From: Dirofilaria immitis
Lineage: Eukaryota > Nematoda > Chromadorea > Rhabditida > Onchocercidae
Assembly: GCA_024305405.1 (NCBI GenBank)
Contig: JAKNDB010000109.1
Location: 2,170,001 to 2,234,000, forward strand
Length of the DNA: 64,000 nucleotides
Direction: 5' to 3'
Position 1 is the stretch's first letter. Each line of letters opens with the position of its first letter. The translations under genes were made by a program, and so were the position numbers. The notes under the pieces were generated by a model. The model was not told the DNA's origin. It did no database searches and worked only from the letters and a program-made list of their open reading frames with translations. Shown one piece after another: positions 26,674 to 38,700 of this stretch.

Positions 26674-26937
26674 TCAAAGTCGATTGACTGAAATCGCTAT
26701 CGACATTCCGTAGAAAAATATCTCAACAATACGTATTATAAAAGCAATTAGAAAAACTATAAAAGCGAAAGTGGTAATGCTGAGCAGCGATTTCCAACAC
26801 AATGATTTTTCATAGCATTTTGTGATGTATTCGGATAATGAACAATTATTAGTAGTTAAAGTGTGAATACATTTGATTTTTTTACGGCATATTTTCTTCT
26901 TGACTGATGATATTAACCTATAAATGTATTTGTACAA
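26674..26937 (-). CDS. Possible small membrane protein, unrecognised
   Basis: An 87-codon open frame with an ATG start. The N-terminal half is basic with four cysteines (KKKICRKKIKCIHT, NNCSLSEYITKCYEKSLCW), followed by one long hydrophobic segment (SITTFAFIVFLIAFIIRIVE). It could be a single-pass membrane peptide or an exon of a larger gene. It stands alone in a gene-poor stretch and has no visible regulatory context. The composition could also arise by chance in AT-rich DNA. Confidence 0.2.
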   Translation of the reverse strand: MYKYIYRLISSVKKKICRKKIKCIHTLTTNNCSLSEYITKCYEKSLCWKSLLSITTFAFIVFLIAFIIRIVEIFFYGMSIAISVNRL

Positions 26938-28874
26938 TTACTGAATTTTCATACATTTTAATACAAGAAAAAACTGATAAGAACAGTGATGAAAGTAAAA
27001 TCTGAGCATCACTAGCAACAGAAAACACAACAAACCGTTTCGGGAATTTTATCAAGTGCAAGTTTCCTGGATTCAATGAATTGCTCGAACAAGGATAGAT
27101 TCGAAATTTCGTTACTTTTTTTGATGTTCTTAGGGTTTCATTTTTAACAGCCGCTTTCTTCCTAAAGTAAAATCTGCCACACCAATTGATTTATAAATTC
27201 ATTACGCTTCGTATATTATCTAGTAGCAGTGAACTGATTCGTTATAAGCGTTATTTAAAATAAGTAACTTATCAACAAATGTGCTACCAATATCTGTGAA
27301 TAAATAGATCACTTTCTGCCAACAACATCGATTTACAGGAAATGACATTGCCGACAGTGATAAAAACCTCACTTCATACTACGATACAATATGTACCTTC
27401 CAAAGCATTTGAAAGTTTTCTGCACCTACAGCATTGGGGAGATTCAGCAGAAAACCAAACATTAAAAGAAAATATTGTTTAAATTAATTAATATGGAACA
27501 TGTTGCCAACTTTGAAATATTATCATTTCTAAAAATATTCCATACTAAAACAACGTAAAATTCAAACAAAAACTAACTATAAGTATGTACTTCCCATGGC
27601 TTTTTAATTCGGAATATGTTGCTAACTTTGAAATATCTTCATGGCGACTGAAAAAGTAAAGCCAAAAGATATGGGATAAATATAAATGACCGCATATAAC
27701 ATGTGAACGAAATTATGAGAGATATTGAGTGAAAAGTCATGAATATGGAAACAAATATGTAAAAGGGCAAATAGCTTATAGCTAGTACTATAAAATATTG
27801 GTGAACTTGATAATGAAGAAATGAAGTGTCATATCATCCATCATCATTATCACTAATATCAAAGGTAATATAAGAGCAATATTTTTTCAAATGACTGCTA
27901 ATAGCACAGCCACGAATTTAGCACTCATTGTGTGCTGTTCACATACTTTTACGATACTATCACTATGAATAAATTTTCGTGATAATCATTTGTCATCTAA
28001 CAGTACATACTTTGCTATTTATTACGTGCTCAAGCTTAACTTCTTATTTATCTTTTATGTTTTTTTTTAGGAATAAGACTATAGATGAAATACCTAGAGA
28101 TGTATGATGATGATGATACGCTTTGTCGTCTCCAAAATGAACATCGCTCCAATAATTGCTTTGAAATGTTGAAAGGAGTTTCTTTATGATCATTCGCTAA
28201 TCTTTCGCAAGAGCCTTCCACCATTATCGAATTCGTACAATCGCTGACTTAGATCATTTTAGTTATTATTACGTCATGGCCTGATATAGAATTTTACTTG
28301 ATTTTTATTCCTCACTACTATTGTGGAGTGTCGCCCGCGGAAAGATATCCCGATGAAAATTTCAAGTAATGTAGATGGTTCGAACATCTGCGTTTCAAAT
28401 CCCTACCATTTTTAACAGAAATTTTATCTGTCTTAAAAAGGCATACTTCCTGCTGTAACAGCTGAAAAAGACCTAGTAAATAAGCTGCATTTTTAGAAGA
28501 TCGCGAATATCGAGCTGCTGTAGTTTCCGACCTACAATAATGGAAACTCATAAAATCATAACGATATGGTACGTAAGAATATCTATTACTGTAATCGTTT
28601 ATAACTGCTTTTCTAATCAATACTTTGCCATAAGAGCATATGTGGAAGGATTTTTAGAGATACTTTTGTAAGAATAAAAACGCTTAGAAAGCAAATTATA
28701 AGATTAACAACAATAGTGACAACAGCAGTAATGAGCAGATGAAATGCTTACAAACCTCGTAATCAGTACTGGAATTTTGCTATTTCTATGGCTTTTCCAC
28801 GAACACTACCTCTTTCATAACGAAAAAAGATGCCACAGGAAAAGAATTTCGATGCGATGTGCTTTGGCTGTCCA
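26938..28874. other. Intergenic stretch, nothing supportable
   Basis: Short open frames only. A 100-codon minus-strand frame at 28318-28620 has an even amino-acid mix, but no splice site or family likeness ties it to the kinesin gene. Confidence 0.45.
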
Positions 28875-29530
28875 TCATCCAGTTTTTAATGTCGCCGTAA
28901 TAACATCGATCGTATATTCGATTTTGAAACTTCTGCTGCACGACACTATTATTTTCAGCAAAATTGATTTGGTTATTTCCTTTGTTATACTCTCGGTCAG
29001 ATATTGATAATGCGAACAGCTTTTGGTAGGAATGCTCTGCCTGAGCGATAATGCTTTCTCGAAACCATTTTTAGATTTTCCACTCAAATTGTCAGTAATG
29101 TAATTGGCTTCAACTACTGTTGATAAGTCGCAGAATTGATACGGTATACTGTCAGGGATATCTGGCACAGGTGAATAGCGAATAAGAGATTCAGCTGTTG
29201 TCTCAGTAACAATAGCAGAAGTTCCTGGATCAACAGTACGACTTGAAACATATGAAAGATCTTCAATACATGAGCTATTGGGAGTTAATAAAAAGATTGG
29301 CATGAATTAAGTGAATATTGCTGATGTAAAAAATTCGAAGCAAATAAATTTAGTGCGAGATGATTTTGTTGCGACACATGCTTGAATAAAATCTCTAAAT
29401 CTACAGCTGGTTGTCTTTTTCTTTTACCAAACATCGAACTTTCGGATAAACGAGTGTACTGGCGTTCGAAGATGTAATCACTCTTCCAAGCGCGTTGCGG
29501 GTTCGTACATTTTTGAATGAGCTGATGAAA
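28875..29530 (-). CDS. Long open region overlapping the klp-11 3' end, unrecognised
   Basis: Read in a frame different from the predicted KLP-11 end, 29530-29285 is open for about 80 codons with a protein-like composition ([34 protein letters not shown]). A shift of one base in an A run of the plus strand (29290-29294) would join it to a 142-codon frame (29303-28875) rich in Ser/Thr (DLSYVSSRTVDPGTSAIV). Together that makes about 220 codons. It could be an alternative KLP-11 tail, a second gene whose start is near MFGKRKRQ, or chance. I recognise no domain. Confidence 0.35.
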
Positions 29531-32500
29531 ATCTGAAAAGAAATGAGACGCAGCAATCTAGTTCAAAATTCATGATGTTACCGTTAGTGTGAAGTAACTA
29601 TAAAAGCTGTGATAACCTAGAAAATAAAGAATTTCTGGGCATCGACCAATTTGAAACAGAAAACTGGTTGGTTTGATTTGAATCTCGCAGCAGAGGAATT
29701 CTTGAGACATCAACAACAAAATTCTCTCCCTGCTCTTCATCATACAGTGCGAGATTGACAGTATCCTGAAATTTCTGGAAAATCGAAGGAAATATTTATA
29801 TCTCTCGAATGAAATGATTCGTTTTCAACGACAATTTATACCTGTGTCATACTGTCGACTTCTGAAGTATCATATAACTTTGTTCGCTTTTTAACCTTTC
29901 CAGTGAAGTGAATGTTAATATATTTTCAGCACAAAATCGCAAAACCTATGAACATTCATTAAATGATAAGAATAATAAAGAAATTACTTTCAAGTTTATA
30001 ATTTGTTTGCAAAACTCATATCAAACAAACTTTATAAAATAGTGGTTTTTGCAAAAATAAAAATATTCAAACAAACTTACCCCTTCTAAGATCATAACAC
30101 CAGCTTCGTCTGGATAATCAGTAGATCTCAACTGATCACGTTCTGAGTGCATGTTCACCCGTTGTCGTAACCTTGTCAAACATATTCGCTCATAATCGCA
30201 CATAGGTCGCCTCATACCAGGTACCGATACCTATAAAAAGCTCCTACTATCTATCACAGATTGAATACTATTTCATACCATGGACAATTTATTTGCGCTG
30301 AATTATTTGATTATTCTACGCTTTCTTGTGTTATTTTCTTTTGAATTTTTCTAGAACATTTCTATTCATGTATATGTACAATATCCACCCCCAAAAATAA
30401 AACAAATATCTACCGATACATGCGTGCCTCTTTCTTACCGGTCGGTTGTTAAGAAGATCGTGGGTAACAGAGTCAACATTAGTCGAAGTATCGCTAGTGC
30501 CCAGTCCGGAATCAGCGCCAGCTGAAAGACACAACTCTTCGGATACAGTGCTTCTGGGCCGACTTTGTCCGACTTTCAAAAGTTTCCAAGTATCCTCATC
30601 CTCATCCCAATACGCTCGTTCACGTAAGCGATCACGAACATCTTGTGGCACAAAATTTTCTACAATCAGCAACCTAAACCAGATAGTGATATTGGAAACG
30701 CTGAAATTTTAATTCTGGTTTCAATAAATTTTGGTTAAAGAACATTCTTTTATAATATACAAACCATCCATTAGAATACTAACATTCTGCTAACATATTA
30801 TAGCTGAAGAATTTACTTGAGTTTTAGCTCTTTATTAATTTCGGTAACCGAATTTTCCAAGTCTTGCCTCTCCTGTGAATGACTTGCGGAGGCATCATTG
30901 ATTTCTGAACGAATCTGAACAACTTTATTTTTAGATTTGTTCCAGTGCCCTTTTTCACTCCAAGACTTAAATAAATTTAACAGTTGATGAAAAAAATAAC
31001 ATGCCTGTTGCAGTTTGGAATATAACTTCTTCAGCTTCTTTGTTTTTATTTCAACTTCTTGCCTCAAATTACTGAATGTTTCATGTATTTCTGCTGTATT
31101 ATCTTCCTGTGTTTCTAATTGTTGCAAAATTTCACGTTCTTTCCTCTTAAAATTAAAAACTTTTACAATATATTACCACAAGAAGTAGGCAGGAAAATTC
31201 AAAAATAATCACATACTCATAAATCAAACAGTCAAAAATATTCGCTTGTCTGAATAAAGATATGAATGCATTATTTGAGACCTTTTGTTCGGCCAATTGT
31301 CTTCTTCGCTGCTCCAGCAATTTTTGTTGCTCACGAGTTTTGTCCAGTAAATTGCTATCACCAGAAAGAAGTTTACTCTGCATTGCACGAATTTTCGCAG
31401 CTACAGCAATTTGTGCCTCACGCTCTCTTTCTATCCTCTCTGCCCTTTCTTCAAGATTGGCAAGTATCTTTCGCTTTTCCTTCAAAACCGTACTTCAATC
31501 TTCCATTTCGAATAACATAAATAAAATGGATTAATTATTACCTCCGCAATAATGTTTGAATTAGAAATGATAGTTTGCCTTTCGTCTTCCAAGCGCCTTT
31601 GTTGTTCATTAAGATATTCTTCATTCGGAACACCTGTAAAAGCATCTTATTTCGATGTAATTTATCATTAAATAAAATATCCGCCAAAGAAATTTTGCAT
31701 TTTTTTGCCAACCTTCGTCATCACTTTCGCTTTTTCCGCCCATATAAATCTTCTTTTCCTTTTTAACAGCACGTTTTTCCAAAATTTCTCGAAGCCTAGC
31801 AATCTCATCCTTAAGAAAACATGCCATTATAATAAAAATCAAATGAAATTAGTATAATCACGAAATAAAGAAGGACTAAAAAGTTTGTTTCAGCGACTAT
31901 AATTCGACAGTACAATATTTTTCTGAATGGCTAATTCGCATTAGTGCCTAAGCATATAGCGCGATACTGAGAAGAACCTGAAATTCACGAAGAAGTGTAT
32001 CTTTGGGATCTTCGTTGATCCTCGGCTGATTGTTGATATTTTTTGCGCGATTTGCATATCTTAAAGTTGACAAGGTTTCCTCGTAATTATGCGATGCAGG
32101 TCCAATATTAGCAATCATCACAGTTTTCGAATTACCACCTAGAGAATCTGAAAATAAAATGTTATTCATATTAACGATAGTAACTGTTACCAATATAATC
32201 AACAAACTGAAGATGTGATTGAATGGTTGATATGACCATACATATAAATAAGTCTGAAATAATTCCATTCGCTGTCGTATATCAATAACTGCTCTAAGAC
32301 GTTGACTCCTGTTATGATAAAATGATTTCAGTATATTTAATACCTTGCAATAAACGTGTTAATTTTGAATCTCTGTAGGGCACATGAGTATTTTTGCACT
32401 AACTAATGCTGATATAACATTGCCAAGAGCAGAAAGCGATAAGTTGATTTTTGTTGCTTCTTTGAAGCGCTCACCATGCGATCCCGTCTTTGATTGACGC

Positions 32501-34648
32501 TCGCTGCCTGCAAGGTCTACCAGATTCAATCGTCCAACCCTGGAACAGGACTGACTGTTAGTTACTATATCTCATTTCTGTAATGTTGTGTTTATTTCAC
32601 AGAGAATGAAAGATTCAACTATTCACCTTATATGATTTTGACCATCCAAACCGCGTTCGCTGCATTCGATTGTTATCATAAAATTGCATGTGAACGACTA
32701 CTATGTTCGTTCATGTCTGTTCGCCTGAAAATTGGACATTTCAAATCCTGAAGTGTGATTTGATGCGAGCACTAAATACTTCTTTCAATCATTTTCTAAA
32801 AGATCATATCAAAAACACGCATTCCTTTAAAATATGCATTTTCCTAATTTCGAATAAAGTGTGTTGCAAAAAAAAAAAAAAAAACAAGAAAAAACGCTAC
32901 ACGAACCCAACTGTACGATTTGCATGGCCGACCGACATAACGTGCTCAATTTCTTCTACAGATTTTGTTACGAATGATGAGAGATCCTTCACATAAACAC
33001 CAACATCCGGACGCTCCTTTAGTTCTAAACGTATTTTCGGATCTCTAGTTAATAAGTCACGAATTTCTTCCTGAAAATTTTAAAATAAGATGATTAAATC
33101 AACTTTTTCTACTTAATATAATCTCCTACTATTCCTGGTTAATATTATTATTAAGCAAGCATATATCACAAAATCCTTGGCGGCATTATTTTCAAAATAA
33201 ATATATCAGTTCCAGATATATGTAATTGCACTTATTAAGTCTTTTGGAATTGTCACGTCATGTTATTCATTTAACAATGTACTACCACCAAAAAAAATCT
33301 TAAAAACAAATATAAAAAATTTTAGAAACCTGATAAATTTCCAAATAGCTTGCTCGCACAAGATATTGCTGATTTCGCGACTGTGCTATGTGTTGGAAAA
33401 TATGATGATACGCGTTTGGTATGACACCACGCAATTCAGGATCCTCGTGAACACCTGGATAATGTGTCTGTCAGATCCAGACCGGAATACACGTTATACA
33501 TTTTTTTTGTAATATTTAGCAAAATACTTCAATCTTTAAATAACTGAAGCGATGAATTTCAATAAGACAAGCGTCATCGCACGGTGATAACTTTATGCGC
33601 GAGATTGAGAAAAAACTATTGTTTTACATATATTATCCAACAGATGTTGTTGTCCAGCTTGATAATTTTGATATCAAAGTACGACTTTGGAGTATACATC
33701 AATGTCTCTCTTATTCTGCAAGGCACTCAAGATATTCCAGAATGTTCCAGAAACCTGCTTCAAGTGCTAATAATTATGCTTCAAAAGAAAAGTACAAAGC
33801 TTCAAGATGACGTCTAACCCTCCATTGTGAACGTTTTTCCTGTTCCTGTCTGACCATATGCAAAAATCGTTCCATTGAATCCTTCAAGCACAGAATCGAC
33901 AAGACTGCGAAATGTTTCATCGTAAAGATCGAGCTGTTTCGATCTTGGAAATGCAAAAAACAAGGAATGTTTTCAGTAACTCATTAAGAGCACTTCTGTG
34001 AATCAGAGAACAAAAATCCATATTACTTTTCACTTTTTCGATTCTTATTTCTTGTTTACAACCCAGAAGAAAATTTGCAATCATTATAAAGATCTCGAAT
34101 TTTAAATGAACGTTGTATTATGTAAATTTTCATAATAAATGCTTACCGTGGATCATAAACTGAATCAAATGTAAATACTTTCGAAGGCTCGTTCGGTTCT
34201 TTTGGATTATGTAATTCAATTACACCACGATTTGTTTGGATATCAATAATACTAGAATTAAAAGAAATTAAGTGCTAAAAATGAAAGTTATATGTAATAA
34301 AAGTATATTAGCAAATCTTAAATTAACCATTGAAATTCTAGAACCACAAAGCATCAGTAGTAAAGAGAAGCCAACCCACTGATATGAAAAAGATAATATT
34401 CAAAAATAAGCTTTATCGTATATATATATATATATAATTCATTTTATTCATCACGAATAGTAGAACATCATACTAAATCAAATCAATTGATATTAGCAAA
34501 TTCAAATTAACTGTCAGGTATAAACAATAATTTACCTTTGATAGCCATCAGATATCTCAGAAGCAGATAATGGACGACAGCGTACGACCACCTTGACTGC
34601 CTCTGATTTTACGGTGGTAGTACGTGGTATAAATGGTGCAGATACCAT
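29478..34648 (-). CDS. klp-11: Kinesin-2 motor subunit, KIF3B/KLP-11 type, 18 exons
   Basis: Plus-end-directed motor of heterotrimeric kinesin-2, which carries intraflagellar transport trains along ciliary microtubules. Exons: 34648-34536, 34251-34147, 33943-33819, 33454-33330, 33070-32907, 32724-32627, 32539-32344, 32147-31978, 31809-31713, 31633-31542, 31479-31282, 31145-31005, 30914-30817, 30673-30439, 30230-30081, 29895-29842, 29774-29617, 29532-29478. About 791 residues, normal for the family. Motor motifs: GQTGTGKT (P-loop), NEHSSRSH (switch I), LVDLAGSE (switch II), NRAKNI (neck side). A coiled-coil stalk follows (about 390-600). [26 protein letters not shown] and DEDEDTWKL place it with KIF3B rather than KIF3A. 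Exons 6 and 7 each lack one base in an A/T run (32680-32683, 32391-32395), probably assembly error. Start ATG 34648 gives the usual short leader before VKVVVRCRP. Confidence 0.94.
30915..31004 (-). other. 90-nt GC-AG intron in the klp-11 stalk, in frame and stop-free
   Basis: The reading frame runs open from [11 protein letters not shown] through 90 bases into [17 protein letters not shown]. Those 30 codons are aromatic- and Trp-containing ([12 protein letters not shown]), unlike a coiled coil. They start at CAG|GCATGT and end at TTGTTCAG|ATT. Removing them gives the same residue count as KIF3B between KKLKKL and the LIxENF motif, so a GC-AG intron is the best reading. Retention would still be translatable. 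Confidence 0.8.
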
Positions 34649-35019
34649 ATCCACTCCCAAAAAGATTTTTATTGCTAAACTTTAAATTTGATTGGAATTA
34701 ATTAATAGGCTGATAACGGCTTGAAATGCCAGTAATTAAATTCAATTTAAGTCTCGGTAATGTTCCAATGATCTGAAAAATGAATTAATGGTTTTATTAT
34801 GCTATGAGAAACAAAAATATGCAAAAATGCAAAGCAATTTAAAAAGAGATCAAACAAGGATCTACATGTAAAGATTGTAAAACATTTAAATCATTTATTA
34901 AAATAGCATCGTCGATTCGTTTATTGGAGAAAGAAAAAGCAAAAATTTTTTGTTATGCTATAGGCCCTTATTGCCATGGAAACTTTCTGATACGCACCTT
35001 TCTACCAAGCTCGTCTTAG
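34649..35019. promoter_or_regulatory. Likely shared promoter region between divergent genes
   Basis: klp-11 starts leftward at 34648, and the first visible exon of an unrecognised gene starts rightward at 35020. The space of about 370 bp must hold the klp-11 promoter and perhaps the start of the other gene. I see no clear X-box (the RFX/DAF-19 site expected for ciliary genes). Confidence 0.35.
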
Positions 35020-35761
35020 CTTCAAAGTCAATTAACTTTATATTGTGCTTCTTGCTCTTCTATTTCATCACTACATGAAAACAAATATCGAAACAATTCA
35101 GTTACAAATTCTGAAATAAAATATTCTTTAGTGGAACTTGATTTTATTCAAGCTCTTCTATTAAAACCAGTCAAGACTTTATTTGCTTTAGCATTTAATT
35201 TGTCAAACATACCTTCTTTTCAAGTTTAACATTGAAAAATTTAGTGCCATTCTATCATTGATTTGAATTTTAGGATTTCTCAAGCATTTTGAATATCTCA
35301 AAAAGACTTCAAAAAAACATCTTAGGCCAAACTATTATTGCGGACAGGATCCAATTGCTCTTGATATATATGCAGCACAGTCGTTATTGAGAGATAAGCC
35401 CATAATAACTCCAGAAAAAGTCGCCGTTAGAATTTGTTTCTAACCAATCCCATAGGCCTCACATTTCAACAAATGTACTAGCAAACAAAAGTGCAACTAC
35501 TCGGTCAATTCTCAAAAAAGTGGTATCCATCTAGAATGAAGGTGGAAGGCTCAAAATGAAGCTAAGGTAATTTGAAAAAAAAATGAAGCTAAAGTAATTT
35601 TAAGTCTAACGTAGCATGTTAATATCACTGAGAACTGCATCAAAAATTCAGGTAATCTTGAACTTGCCTAGCATCCATTGTTACAACCAGGTGATTGTCG
35701 CATCAATTTGTTTGATGATCATTTGAATCCGTCAGCAAAATCTCTACCAGCTGTGGAATAA
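35020..35761 (+). CDS. Unrecognised gene, last three exons, divergent to klp-11
   Basis: Three exons in the same phase with good splice sites: 35020-35223 (acceptor GTCTTAG, donor CAA|GTTTAA), 35285-35425 (donor GCC|GTTAGA) and 35672-35761 (acceptor GCCTAG, ending GAA TAA). Together they encode about 144 residues and a stop. Distinctive strings are VELDFIQALLLKPVKTLFA, HLRPNYYCGQDPIALDIYA, LLRDKPIITPEKVA and HPLLQPGDCRINLFDDHLN. All lengths are multiples of three, which random splice-site picking would not easily give. No ATG lies in frame in the first exon, so one upstream exon is missing, perhaps within the gap to klp-11. A second AG at 35272-35273 would need a one-base shift. The composition suggests a soluble protein with no signal or membrane segment. 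I do not recognise the family. Confidence 0.55.
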
Positions 35762-38700
35762 ATCGTGCTAGTATTCTGCTGTATTCGTTTATTACTTTGT
35801 TACTTAATTACTTTAAGTTCAAAGAACTTTTGCGTTTTGCAACTCCTGAAAATAGCATATAATGACTATATACTTTTATGTTTTAGTAATTATATCGTGA
35901 TTACATTAATTAAGCCTCAGGACACAAAGGACAACACCACTGTCATCAACATTTACTGATGACTTTGAACTTATCGAACAACGAATTCAGATTCATTTGA
36001 TAGATGCAAAGTTATTTTCAAAGCAAATACCAGTTAAACGTACTTGACTTATTCACGTGTTATCAAGGACGATTTTATATCGAAAATATATTACTATCGC
36101 GAAAAATTCACAAATACACAAAGAAAATATTTGATATATCCAAAAGTTTGTAAAGGACGAGAGTTTTACGCTATACAAGCATATTGGAAAACAAGTATAC
36201 TTGGAAAAAAATAAATCTAAGCTTCTCACTGGACTGTTACGACATTTTAATTAAAAGAGAAGGATTGTTTTAGAAAAAGTTAAAATCATTTTTTGAAGGC
36301 TTTAATTTTTTCTTATTATTGGCTTTATCCGTTGTTTTAAAATTTAATAAACACGCTGGAATATACAATATTTCGCTATTTCATATTACTATTGTGTTAT
36401 AATAATAATAATTCTTAATGAAGGCATCTGAATTTCTATCGAATAGATTAGTCAAAAATATGAAATGCGGAAACTACAGTATACCGAGGCGCAAATATTA
36501 CTGGAAAATATAAAAATTATTACAACATACTTTTCCCTTGAAGCAGATAGTGACGCTTTTCATACTCAGATATCAAAAATAATTAACTATCATATTGTGA
36601 TGACTTCATTCCAAAGGCCGAGTAATCTGCTAAGTGGATAAAAAAATTAGTATAATTTAATACATGTAAGAAATGAATAATGAACTGTTTTGCTAACAAA
36701 ATAAACATTATATTTATTTCAAAATATGATATTGCTGCGAAAAAATATGATATTGCAGTTGGCAACTCAGTTTTACCGAATTATTAGCAAATGAGCGCAA
36801 AAAAATCAGTCTGACAGACTACTAGAAAATAATTTTTGTAATGCCTCCCTTTCCGTAAGATCATGTCAGTTCTGCCAATATAAAAAAGTAACGACAGCTA
36901 GACAAAATACAGTAAAGAACAATTTCCAGATGATTTAAGTTGTTTTGTCAAAAATATTCTCTGTGGATCAGTCGACTCAGACTGGTTGATACAAATCACC
37001 GATGCTCTAATAGAAGAGAATTAATTGGAATTTGATCTAAGTTTGTAGAGTTAAGTTTTCCAGAAAACTTCATGCGATTACGTCCTGAATTCCATCCAGT
37101 TAATACTACAGTTAAACCAAATGAACAAAGAATCTTTTAACGAAAAGTTAATCAAAAACTCGAGTGTTAAGCATATATAAACTGTTTAAAATTTTAATTT
37201 ATACATTTCAAAATTATGATGTACAGCTTTTTTGGACTATGAAACATGAATAAAGTACTCATAAATTAGATTAAATTAACTAGTAAAAATCGATTCTCAT
37301 GTCCTGCCCTCATATTACTAAATATACCTGGAACATATTAGAAGAATTTCAATCCATTAAACTGCAATATTTGTGATGACATACTGATACTTCCTACAGA
37401 TAATATCGTAACAACATTTGAACATAGAAATAATGTATATGCGAACGATTTGTAACAAATACATTGAAAATGACAGTCACTTACGCAACAAAAGAGAAAC
37501 TTCATTTACATCCTATCTGACATAATCATTTACATCGTATTCATTAACTCATTTTCCAATTCACTTCCCTAATAAAAGAGATTTTGTAACATCCGATTGA
37601 TGCAATATATAGATACGAGCAACAAATTAATAAGTTATAGCCACAATTATCTAAATGATCATAGCTGTGAAGTAATAACTACTGATACGGTTCAACTGTA
37701 CAAGAATATTCATATCATATGGAAATTATCTGCATTTTAGTGGCAATTTTTTACGCATAATCCTAAGAGGAATTTTTTAAACTGATATCAGCTGACCAAA
37801 ATTTTTTCCCAGTTTAGTGAAAAAATTGCACCAGAATTTTGCAAAATTAAATAATAGCTTCGTCTAATTAATATCGTAATAATGAAAAATCTGATTAAAA
37901 TCAAAGATCAAACTACCGGAAATCAAATTGTGCACTGACATCGTTTTTACCGTGGAAAAAGCATCAGTTAAATAAAGGATTATTACGAGCATTCTACGCA
38001 AATAAGAATGTTATAGAAGTGGGAAGCATATTTTTTCAAATATTTCAATCATATTATTTAGCTACAACGGTAACGAGCAAATTTTAAACTATGAATGAAT
38101 TCAAGATTTTATAAATCGGGAAGTATAATAGAGTTATTTTGAGTAAATAGTGCCATGATGTAGATAACGTCGGAAAGGAATTGTACGTGAAGTAGAAAAA
38201 ATGAATTACACGCTCCTTAGATGAATATAACTCACCACCCAGTAACCTGCGTTACACAGCTGTCGTAGTTAACTGCTGACAATGAGAGGCAGAAAGAAGG
38301 CAGAATAGCAATAGCAACGGCGAAGCATCATTTCTAGTAATATCGGAGGATGACGGATCGATATGCATAAGTCTCGTTGCTGAAAATGGATGGATGATTT
38401 TGCAATTGCGCAGCTTTAGTTTAGCATTAAATAGCAGCCAATAGCGAATGGCATAGAAAGTAAAATCTCTTCGAATTTCGCAGTCTTAGTATACGTAACA
38501 TAGTACATGATGACATGATGATAATGCTTTCTATTCAATTCAATGATGAAGATTTCAAATGGTAGTGTTAATAGAAGTATATTCAATAACTCATGGAACG
38601 AATAGGCTGTGCAACTATACGCCTATCACAGTTAGGCATCACTTCAACGATACCAACCGTTTGATTTATTTTTCATCATTATCCAACCGTTTAGAAAAAT

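Noticed and set aside
28318..28620. 100-codon minus frame after the klp-11 end
   Set aside because: Protein-like in part, but no acceptor, no phase link and no family likeness.
28744..29007. Hydrophobic plus-strand frame of 87 codons
   Set aside because: It is the mirror of the longer minus-strand frame 28875-29303 and has no splice or start context.
29290..29532. Idea that klp-11 exon 17/18 must be frameshifted to continue into the long open frame
   Set aside because: Reading without any correction gives a stop after 18 residues and a total close to the usual KLP-11 length, so correction is not required; the other frame is reported separately.
31262..31534. Plus-strand frames over the kinesin stalk
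   Set aside because: They are shadows of klp-11 exon 11 on the opposite strand.
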